From: Spodoptera frugiperda
Taxonomy: Eukaryota; Arthropoda; Insecta; Lepidoptera; Noctuidae
Assembly (NCBI RefSeq): GCF_023101765.2
Contig: NC_064242.1
Location: 8,792,327 to 8,856,326 of the forward strand
DNA length: 64,000 nucleotides
Reading direction: 5' to 3'
How positions within the stretch are numbered: the stretch's first letter is position 1; each line of letters begins with the position of its first letter. The notes beneath the pieces are model-generated. The model saw only the letters and a program-made list of their open reading frames with translations. It ran no database searches and was not told the origin of the DNA. Positions 56,801 through 64,000 of the stretch are shown here, piece by piece. The translations under genes and the position numbers were made by a program.

Positions 56801-59592
56801 GCCTGGAGTAAATTATATTCTGTCTTCTTCTGCTTTAGCTCATTTGGTAAAATTGTTACATCTGTACCATAGAGTAGGTATTTTGGAGCATACCCTGTAA
56901 CAGTATGCTCTGTTTCATTATAATTCTTTACACAGTTGTGTGCTATAGTTGACCAAGCTATTTTTGTGTCACATTCATTTATCCTGCACCTGATTCTATT
57001 GACTAGCGTTTGGTTTAGCCTTTCATTTATGCCATTTGAGAAAGGACAGTTCACTGCAGTAAAAATTAATGAAATATTCTTTTCATCCAAAAAATTCTTG
57101 AATTCCTTTGAATTGATCCCTGGGTATTGGTCTGAGAGTATCAATTCAATCTCATCCTTTTCTGCACAGTTTCTTATCAGTTTGATGAAATCATTTGCAT
57201 TTTGAGTGCTTGATGTTAAAATATATGCATACCTAGTAAAGTGGTCTGATAGCAAGTGTAAGTATCTCTTTGTTGATCTAGAACCGCCAAAACCTCCAAT
57301 GGTATCAATAGAGCATATCTGAAAAGGTTTTGTCGCAGGACCCAAGTGGGACATCAATCCATATTTATTTTGCCCTCTTGATTTATTTTTTAAACATACT
57401 ATACAATTTTCACAGATACTTTTTATGTTTTTTGACATGTTTTCTGCTGTATACACTGAGCTTATCATTCTTTGCATCTGTTTAATTCCTATGTGACCAA
57501 GATCTGTATGGACATTTTTCATAAATTCTAAGCTGAATTTCTCAGATATAATTATTTTTTCTTTTTTGTTTACTTTCTTGTAATAAACATTGTTCCTTAT
57601 TTGTAACCTATCTTTTCTGCACTGTATATATTCATTGTTCATTTGATCTTTAAAGATGTCTTCTAGTGTTATTGTGTTAACTACTTTTAGCTGTTCCTCC
57701 TGGTTTTCATGGGGTTCGAGGACTGGATTCCTACTCAGGCAATCAGCTTCAATGTTATATTTTCCGGGAGAATATTTAATTTGGAAATCATATTGTGATA
57801 AGTAGTATGACAGATCACCTAATTCTTCATCTGTTCTACACCTTATGTTCATATTCTCCAGTGGCTTGTGATCCGAAAAGACAGTAAATTTCCTACCTAT
57901 CAATAGATGTTGCCAGTATTTTACACATTCTTTAATTGCCAAGCATTCCAGATAAACAGCTTTCTTTCTTTTTTGTACTTCATTTAATTTCTTTGAGAAG
58001 TATGCTACTGGTTTCTCTTCGCTGTTTTCTTGTGGTTGTTTTAGGACAGCTCCCACTCCTAGTATACTAGCATCTGTGTATATGTGAATAGGTAAGTTTG
58101 GATCAAAGATTGTTAATATTGGTTGAGAACACAATAATTGTTTCATTTCTTCAAATGATTTTTGGCATGACTTAGTCCAGTTAAAAGGTTGTCCTTTTCT
58201 CAAAAGGTTATGCAATGGTTCTAATTTTATTGCTATATTTGGTACATACTTATGGTAGAAATTTATTTTTCCCAAAAATTGCCTCACATTTTTTTGAGAT
58301 TTTGGGGCTGGAAAATCTCTTATTGATATTAAGTTATCTTTTAGTGGCCTGACTGAGTTATTCTGTATTATATGACCCAAGTATTTAACTGAGTCTGCTG
58401 CAAATGTGCATTTAGAGAATTTTAGTTTTAAGCCTTCACTTTTAATTGCTTGAAATAGTTGTTTTAGGTGCCTGACATGATCCGAGAAAGATTTTGAGAA
58501 TAGCAAAATATCATCGATGTAACATACCGTGAACTCTGTTAGCTTATGCTTCCGTATAATATTACACATTATCCTCTGGAAAATGGCTGGAGAAGTTTTT
58601 AATCCGAATGGTAAGCAGGTCCATTGGTAGTGACCTTCTTGTGTCACAAATGCAGTTTTGTGTCTATCTGAAACACGCAAAGGTATAGACCAAAATGCTG
58701 AATTTAAGTCAAGTGTTGAAAAATATTTGCAATCTCTTGTTTTTATTATGAGGTCCTCAATAAGTGGAAATGGCTGTGATTGAGGTACCACTATTTTATT
58801 TAAGTCTCGAAAATCTATGCACAATCTTGATCTTCTGTTTTCATCTCTTTTAAATGCTAACGTGACTGGTGCTGCAAATGGGCTATACGATTCTTCTATT
58901 ATATTTTTTTCTAATAATTTTGCTACTTGATTCTCAATTTCTTTCTTGTCTTCCATTGTGCAACGATATGGCCTTTTACTGCAATATTTTTCTACTAGGA
59001 GATCAATGTGTGCTTCATAATCAGTTACCTTTCCTATGTCATATTTGTCCTTTGCGAACACTGTTTTATATTTGGATATTAATTCATCAATCAATGCTTT
59101 TTCCTGATAGTCCAGGTGGTTAATACAAATTTTGAAGTTTTCTTCATTGAGGTCTTCATTGAAGTTTACTAAATTTTCGGCTTTTATTTCCTTAAAATCC
59201 ATACTTCTTTTATTGTCTTCCTTAGAATCAATTTCACCTCTTTGTATTGGTATTTTCTGACTAATTTCCAAGTTTTCATTTTGGACTAGATAAAATTCCT
59301 TTATGCAGTCTAGTCCCACTAAAAAATCATAATCAAAATTTTCTTTGTCTATTACAAAAATATTCATTTTCTTTTTCAAATCAAATATGGCAACATCAAG
59401 AGTAATCATTCCATTTGCCTTTTTGACGCCATTAATCGTTTTTAAATTAGTTTTGTTGGAGAGACCGGTTTCTTCATTTTTTATCTTTAATAATTTTGAG
59501 TTTATCAATGAGACGTTTGACCCCGAGTCATAGATTCCAAATACTTCAACATTTTCATTGAGTACTAATTTTATTTTGATCAATGGCGGCAC
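56761..59592 (-). CDS. pol: Pol polyprotein (protease, RT, RNase H, integrase core)
   Basis: 943 codons. Numbered from the GTG at 59592: retropepsin DSG at 22-24 with a LVGLD flap-side block near 91-95. Reverse transcriptase follows, with RLCIDFRDLN (256-265), LDLNSAF (294-300, D295), LPFGL (327-331) and YIDD (358-361). RNase H has YTDAS (D507), E549, SDHKPL (D574) and D617. Integrase has zinc motif H695-X4-H700...C727-X2-C730 and catalytic D763, D821, E857 with exactly 35 residues between the last two. The GTG is not a real start: the frame is entered from gag by a -1 shift at 59598-59604. The 3' end is frameshifted near 56800-56806, removing the integrase C-terminal domain. Otherwise catalytically complete. 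Confidence 0.95.
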   Translation of the reverse strand: MPPLIKIKLVLNENVEVFGIYDSGSNVSLINSKLLKIKNEETGLSNKTNLKTINGVKKANGMITLDVAIFDLKKKMNIFVIDKENFDYDFLVGLDCIKEFYLVQNENLEISQKIPIQRGEIDSKEDNKRSMDFKEIKAENLVNFNEDLNEENFKICINHLDYQEKALIDELISKYKTVFAKDKYDIGKVTDYEAHIDLLVEKYCSKRPYRCTMEDKKEIENQVAKLLEKNIIEESYSPFAAPVTLAFKRDENRRSRLCIDFRDLNKIVVPQSQPFPLIEDLIIKTRDCKYFSTLDLNSAFWSIPLRVSDRHKTAFVTQEGHYQWTCLPFGLKTSPAIFQRIMCNIIRKHKLTEFTVCYIDDILLFSKSFSDHVRHLKQLFQAIKSEGLKLKFSKCTFAADSVKYLGHIIQNNSVRPLKDNLISIRDFPAPKSQKNVRQFLGKINFYHKYVPNIAIKLEPLHNLLRKGQPFNWTKSCQKSFEEMKQLLCSQPILTIFDPNLPIHIYTDASILGVGAVLKQPQENSEEKPVAYFSKKLNEVQKRKKAVYLECLAIKECVKYWQHLLIGRKFTVFSDHKPLENMNIRCRTDEELGDLSYYLSQYDFQIKYSPGKYNIEADCLSRNPVLEPHENQEEQLKVVNTITLEDIFKDQMNNEYIQCRKDRLQIRNNVYYKKVNKKEKIIISEKFSLEFMKNVHTDLGHIGIKQMQRMISSVYTAENMSKNIKSICENCIVCLKNKSRGQNKYGLMSHLGPATKPFQICSIDTIGGFGGSRSTKRYLHLLSDHFTRYAYILTSSTQNANDFIKLIRNCAEKDEIELILSDQYPGINSKEFKNFLDEKNISLIFTAVNCPFSNGINERLNQTLVNRIRCRINECDTKIAWSTIAHNCVKNYNETEHTVTGYAPKYLLYGTDVTILPNELKQKKTEYNLLQARKKSSGKYNQIT

Positions 59593-59597
59593 TATTA

Positions 59598-59604
59598 GTT
59601 TTTT
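59598..59604 (-). promoter_or_regulatory. Putative -1 ribosomal frameshift site A AAA AAC
   Basis: In the gag frame the codons are CAA AAA AAC followed at once by TAA TAG. The heptamer A AAA AAC has X XXY YYZ phasing, and a -1 slip leads straight into the pol frame (CTA ATA GTG...), which upstream is closed by a TGA. The same heptamer works in several retroviruses. No strong stem or pseudoknot directly downstream was obvious by eye. Confidence 0.78.
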
Positions 59605-59636
59605 TGGTCTTCACATTGTAATTCACATTCTAATTC

Positions 59637-60029
59637 TGAATTTTTTTTTTTTTTTTTTTTTTATGAGACATGCCGGTAATCGAGCAGACGTATTACCTGA
59701 TGGTAAGCAATCGCCGCCGCCCATGGACACTTGAAACACCAGAGGCTTTACAAGTGCGTTACCGGCTTTTTGGGAGTCAGGAATTTAAGGCTTGTTGTTC
59801 GGGAATGGGGATGGGGAAGATTGTTGGGCCTCCGGTAACCTCACTCACACAACGAAACACAACGCAAGCGTTGTTTCACGTCGGTTTTCTGTGAGGCCGT
59901 GGTATTACTCCGGTTGAGCCGGCCCATTCGTGCCGAAGCATGGCTCTCCCACACTTATTTATTGTTTATAAGTATGTAATGTATGTAAAGTATATGTATG
60001 TAAAGTAATGTATGTAAAGTATATGAATT
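59637..60029 (-). mobile_element. Poly-A SINE inserted at the gag/pol junction
   Basis: The insert 59643-60023 is flanked by TGAATT (59637-59642 and 60024-60029). The SINE body is 59643-59957, with a poly-A tail of about 20 at the left and the head TGGGAGAGCCATGCTTCGGC at the right, on the minus strand. The extra 66 bases 59958-60023 are ATGTAAAG-type repeats beyond the usual 5' end. Removing the insert and one duplication would leave gag in one frame across the site, so the insertion hit a then continuous gag. The copy has CTCCGGTAACCTCACTCACA-type sequence typical of younger members. Confidence 0.85.
59958..60029. repeat. TATGTAAAG tandem repeat between two 13-bp copies
   Basis: Units of the type TATGTAAAGTA are repeated about five times, bordered by ATTGTTTATAAGT at 59962-59974 and again at 60027-60039. 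This gives a second, overlapping duplication next to the SINE. It is read through by the gag frame before it stops in the SINE. Confidence 0.75.
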
Positions 60030-61118
60030 GTTTATAAGTTTTATTTGCTTTTTATCCTTTTCAATATTTGTTTTTTGTTTAAACCAACAGGAATCTTCTG
60101 AATGATAGCGTATGCCTTTATTTAATTTTTCACATATGCTGCATTTTTCTTTAATTGGCTTTGTATCTTCTTTTTTCTTGAATATATATTTTTTTCTTGT
60201 GACCAGATGTTCTAATTTGCCGAGTTCGTTGAATAAATTGCTTGTATGTATAATTTCTTCTTTGTTAAGTTTGTCTGTTATATAATCCGGTAAGCCTGCA
60301 GCAATTATGTCAATTAGGGTTCCTTCATCTATTGTTTTCCTTATTTCGAGTAAAAGTTTTTCCTTTTTCACTGCATACTCTAGTAAAGATCCTGATTGAT
60401 ACTTGAATGATAAAGCATACTTGCTAGATGCCCAACCCTTATTGGCATAGGTTTGCAAGAAACTTGATTTCCATTGTGACCATTCGGAGTGTAGACTAAG
60501 CTTTATCATCATGGAAGAATACCAGTCAGTGCATGATTTTTCTAGAAATAGTCGGAACGTTTCAATTTTTTCTTCATCTTTTAGTATGTCAAACCTTGCA
60601 CATTCGTTTTCAAATACATTCATCCACTGATTTGCATTTGTGTTTTTTCCGTCAAACTTTTCAATTACAAATCTCTCCGCTAACTTTTTTACACTTTTTT
60701 TTCCTTGCTTTGTTGACCTTCAACTAATTTTTCTAAAATTTTCACGACAGGATCTTCGGAATACTTTTTACTCACACAAGATAGTTGTTCCTGGGTAGTT
60801 TCTTCTAGAAATTGGTCCTGGAAAATCATGTTGCTGTCCTCATCGACATATGTTTTTAAAATATCCTCTGTAGTTTTTATCCAAACATTTCTGGTTTGAT
60901 ATCTTTTTTTAACGTATTTTTCACAGTGGCGAAGCTTTTCGAGGCTTGGATATGTTTGTGAAGCGATACTGCTTGATATTCTTCAGGAATTAAGTAAATT
61001 TTGTCGTCTTGCGTGGCAATTGATGTTATGGCAATAAAGTTTGACTTTCCATCTGTTGTTGGTTTTATTTCAAATGTAAATTTTAATTTTTCCATCTTGT
61101 TACAATAAATGTTGTTTT

Positions 61119-61361
61119 ATAAGGTTTTATACGACACAAAACACAATTGAGTTTCTTTGTTGTTAAGAAACAACATTTAATGTTTATTATTATGTCGTTT
61201 CTTAATTAAATCGATATTCATTTATACACAATGACAGTTACTTTTTTATGACGTCCATAATAAACTTAAACTCCTCTCCACCAAAGAGTAAACTTAAAAG
61301 TAGGTAAAAACTAAAAACACTTAAAAACTCTAATTAATGAAAAATATAGTTTTCATTACAT
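61119..61361 (-). repeat. 5' LTR of the gypsy-type element
   Basis: Carries the presumed promoter for the element: TATAAAT-like box at 61220-61226 on the minus strand, with the AATAAA signal further on at 61183-61188. The region directly after its end is A-rich (AAAACAACATTTATTG) and shows no TGG primer-binding site. Confidence 0.93.
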
Positions 61362-61365
61362 ACAT
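61362..61365. repeat. Target-site duplication of the LTR element, right copy (ACAT)
   Basis: Pairs with 56224-56227. Confidence 0.75.
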
Positions 61366-63707
61366 TTAGACCAAATTGGCAATATATGTATTAAAGAAGG
61401 GCCAACTTGGTGAAGCGAAAAAGATATATAAGATTCGTAACAATTGGCGTTCTATTGTTTCTGCCTAACCCAGTGGGAGACAGGTTTGATATTATTTAAA
61501 TTCAATTCAATTCGTCACATAATAAATACAAGACTTATAAGACCCTAAAACATTTTTAGCATCGCCAAATTATGATACCTAAAAAATATTCATCTCCATT
61601 TTTCTGCAATGAAACTTACCTATTCTGAATTCGGCTCTATTCTCCGGTATCACTATTAAATCCAAATTGTTATGCTCATTTATTCAGCCTGTGACATTAT
61701 CTTCCGTATATTCCGGTGAATATCAACGATCATTCAGCCACAGAGGCGCGTGTCAATCGATGGCGGACACCATTTTGTTTTTTTGTCCCTTTAATGTGGT
61801 TTATACCGGATTCGAGCTCGTCTCATTATCTGTTAGTGATCCTTGTTATATCCTTTGCTACGCCATTACCAGTTTTTTCGATGTAATATTCTGGACTATT
61901 GGAGAAAAGTTATTTTTGGGCTTTTGTAGTGAAAAGCCCTAATTGTGTAGTTACTTTTTATTCCATAAATAAATATTGATGCTCACAGATTGAATGAATT
62001 TATATTACCAGCTTCTATGATAAACTTTGATTCAATTTTATAGAAAGGAAGTAGGCATAGTTGCTAAAGATATCTAAATATTGAAAATGAACTCCATAAA
62101 AGGAGTGCAATATGTAATCCACAGACACATAATGGAAAGACTAGACTTATTATTGAAAATTACCATTATAAAAAATCCAACTTTAAAACGTCACATTAGT
62201 TCTTGCTGAATACAAAAGCTAAAAACTTTATGACGTCATAAGTTACGTCACTTCACTACGAAATTATTTATTGTATTTGAACAACAAACGAGGTTTCCGG
62301 TGAATCACGTTTAACAATATTCCCGAACAAATTTCGATGTTCAAACAAGATCCCAAATGGCTTCGAAATGTTTTATACCAAGTGGGAGTGTCAGTCATCA
62401 TTCACTTGGAAGTACATGTCCATACACGGCAATAAACTGGCCAACGCCTACATTTGTGACCACTTTAGAGAGGGGCCGAAGATCTTACACAATGTTTCTC
62501 CTGTTTTCGAACAATCAACACAAGGGATCTTCTGTGTCTCCTTGAACTTGTCCACTCATATTCGTGGTGGTCATCGCAGCGTGAATGACAACAATAAGCT
62601 GTCATTAGCTTGTATCAGTTGTAACGTTAATTTTAATTAACATGATTAGAGGTTTCCGTATAAAAACATGGACTGTATATTTAATCACTGCTCATTAGAT
62701 TTTGATATGAACTATCTGTGAACTTGCATTGGAGTAGATTTTAATTATGATGATCATGACCTTTTTCCTGGTGGGGCTGGTGTATTTTTAACGCTTTTAT
62801 TGTTTTAAACTATTGTTAGGAACAGTTTGCATCTATTACGTGTTTGATTTGAGTATAAGACTTTAACTACTAAATGTATTTCATATATGTATGTAGGAAT
62901 TTGAGTACAACGTAAATATTGACCAGAATTTCAAATGATAATTTATATCACATGTGTATAATAGATGTTATTATCTAGCTGTGTAGTGTGTATCTATAAT
63001 AATGTACATAGATGTATGAGCAATGAAGTTTTAGAATTAATTCAAACAGTATGTTTTTTGTCATAGCACTAGATGACGAGTACTCCACGACGCAACGGAT
63101 GAATGGGCGAAAGTTGGGCGAGTTGATCACGATCCACGTTTATCATGCAAACATTCGTTGTTTGTGCGGTTTTTTAGAATATAAATTATCATTATTCATT
63201 CCCTGTTTTCCTTTTCGACCTCGATTCATTGCTTCTATCATTCCGTCCATGGACAAGTAACCGGAAAATCCTACATTTTTGATCAACTGATGTGTCATGC
63301 GAAATTATTTAAAAAAGTTTTGATCGTTACTATTACTCACTAATGGGTGTAAAGTAAAAAATGTATATGTTTAAAGGTGTTCATTCTTTTTGACTGGTAA
63401 ATTGATTTGCCTAAACAGCTTGTTTGTACACAAAACAGAAGACATTTTTATAACCAACTTTCGGTGTACTTCAAAGCTATGAAATCTTTTACATTTTCCT
63501 TAAACAGTAAGAAGCCTTAAACATTTTATTTCGCGAAATGATAATCTGCCGATAGTATCTTTTGCACTGTCATGTATCCAACCCTTTTCGTTGAAGGGGA
63601 GTGGTTAACAAATGAACCGGTGGGAACAAAGTGTAGGTGAATCATTAGCCGTGATTTGCCTTATCGCTTTTAGGTCCTGCATACCAAGTAGGCTTAGGGT
63701 AAAACCG
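61366..63707. other. Gene-free stretch with repeat fragment and CRE-like sites
   Basis: TCTGCCTAACCCAGTGGGAG then ACAGG at about 61459-61483 resembles the end of the SINE-like family at 6125. TGACGTCA at 62231-62238 and TTACGTCA at 62243-62250 are close CRE-like sites. Frames of 91 codons (61667-61942) and 90 codons (62368-62640) have no firm family. No other feature. Confidence 0.4.
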
Positions 63708-63967
63708 GGATAGATGCCCTACTTTTCGAAAGTGTTTCATTATTTGAATACCAAACATATTTGCATAGATTGTCCCTGTAATATAGTTAGTTTAATCATT
63801 TATAGAGCTTTAGAACCTGTATTTATTTACCTAACCATTACTGGTTTTGTAAAAATTAAATTTTTGCGAAACACATTTTTTGGGGATAGTTGCCTACCTA
63901 TATGGATAGATGCCTCACTATGAAATCGCTTAAGAGGATAGATGCCTGTGATGCGGGATAGATGCCT
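63708..63967 (+). repeat. Five copies of GGATAGATGCCT at the window edge
   Basis: GGATAGATGCC at 63708, GGATAGTTGCCT at 63884, then GGATAGATGCCT at 63904, 63936 and 63956, all in the same direction. Four of the five fall in 84 bases. The first sits next to AGGGTAAAACCGG at 63696, whose AGGGTAA start resembles the TIR of the 2270-2623 element. Sub-terminal transposase-binding repeats of a DNA transposon that continues beyond the window are a possibility; a regulatory array is another. Confidence 0.75.
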
Positions 63968-64000
63968 TTTTAAATAATCAACAAGAATACGTAATCACAA

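Larger units (their letters stand above)
59595..61095 (-). pseudogene. gag: Gag, broken by two frameshifts and a SINE insertion
   Basis: Starts at ATG 61093-61095, 23 bases from the 5' LTR. The first 72 codons end at TAA 60877-60879. The second segment resumes one base out, with IKTTEDILKTYVDEDSN, and ends at a T8 run (60695-60702), where the frame changes again. The third segment includes VIEKFDGKNTNANQW, the capsid-like region and a zinc knuckle C-X2-C-X9-H-X4-C (CSICEKLNKGIRYHSEDSC), then runs into the SINE. Beyond the SINE the same frame continues for 12 codons to TAA 59595-59597. Gag packages RNA and forms the particle; this copy cannot make it whole. Confidence 0.88.
56228..61361 (-). 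mobile_element. Ty3/gypsy-type LTR retrotransposon, recent but defective
   Basis: Full unit of 5134 bp with 243-bp LTRs, gag, pro-pol and polypurine tract, flanked by ACAT. Domain order protease-reverse transcriptase-RNase H-integrase places it in Ty3/gypsy (Metaviridae-type); I cannot name the clade. There is no third ORF after pol, so no envelope gene. The LTRs read as identical, which means little time since insertion. Yet gag is frameshifted twice and split by a SINE, and pol is frameshifted before the integrase C-terminal domain. I found no standard TGG primer-binding site right after the 5' LTR. The gag start lies only 23 bases from the LTR. Confidence 0.95.

Noticed and set aside
56936..60727. 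Plus-strand ORFs across the LTR element (for example 56936-57205, 58869-59123, 60533-60727)
   Set aside because: They are antisense shadows of gag and pol.
61091..61118. tRNA primer-binding site after the 5' LTR
   Set aside because: No TGG-starting match to a tRNA 3' end at the expected place; the only TGG lies at the gag start codon, too far away.
62368..62640. Possible degenerate C2H2 zinc finger (LSTHIRGGH)
   Set aside because: Only one end of the motif is present; the paired cysteines and spacing are missing.
1..64000. CRISPR array, operon or prokaryotic system
   Set aside because: No spaced direct repeats of that kind, no ribosome-binding sites and no dense coding; the DNA is clearly from an animal nucleus.

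Overview
The window looks like nuclear DNA of a moth, probably a noctuid, although the species cannot be fixed from sequence alone. It is A+T-rich and gene-poor. It carries interspersed repeats whose patterns I recognise from lepidopteran genomes: a poly-A SINE with the conserved GCCATGCTTCGGCACGAATG head, a tRNA-derived SINE with intact A and B boxes, 3' ends of an R1-type LINE, and RTE-like tails. No complete host gene is visible. The long ORFs outside transposons are close to what chance gives in 64 kb of such DNA. The window is best read as intergenic or large-intron DNA shaped by transposable elements.

The main object is a 5.1-kb Ty3/gypsy-type LTR retrotransposon on the minus strand at 56228-61361. 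It has two 243-bp LTRs that read as identical, a 4-bp target duplication (ACAT), a polypurine tract against the 3' LTR, a gag region and a long pro-pol ORF. The ORF contains protease, reverse transcriptase, RNase H and integrase with all catalytic residues. At the gag stop codon lies a canonical -1 slippery heptamer (A AAA AAC) in the right phase to shift into pol. Three 1-nt frameshifts (two in gag, one before the integrase C-terminal domain) and a SINE insertion between the gag zinc knuckle and the protease make this copy defective. No env ORF is seen.

Other dated insertions include two nearly identical 3' ends of an R1-clade LINE in opposite orientation (23209-23763 and about 35538-36322). 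There are also six shorter copies of the same 3' tail, several with their own target-site duplications. A 462-bp polyadenylated retroposon at 42944-43405 is flanked by a 12-bp duplication.

Non-autonomous DNA elements (MITE-like) fall into three inverted-repeat families. One is at 22232-22408 and 39990-40118, with a probably related 111-bp GC-rich hairpin at 52824-52934. One is at 21405-21517, 34674-34733 and 50379-50500. One diverged element is at 2270-2623. At the right edge, five copies of GGATAGATGCCT may be sub-terminal repeats of an element running out of the window.

Between these elements the sequence is largely unique and A+T-rich. A few CpG-richer patches and short protein-like frames next to good splice donors (8213-8323, 41538-41676, about 48608-48680 on the minus strand) are listed as weak exon candidates only.
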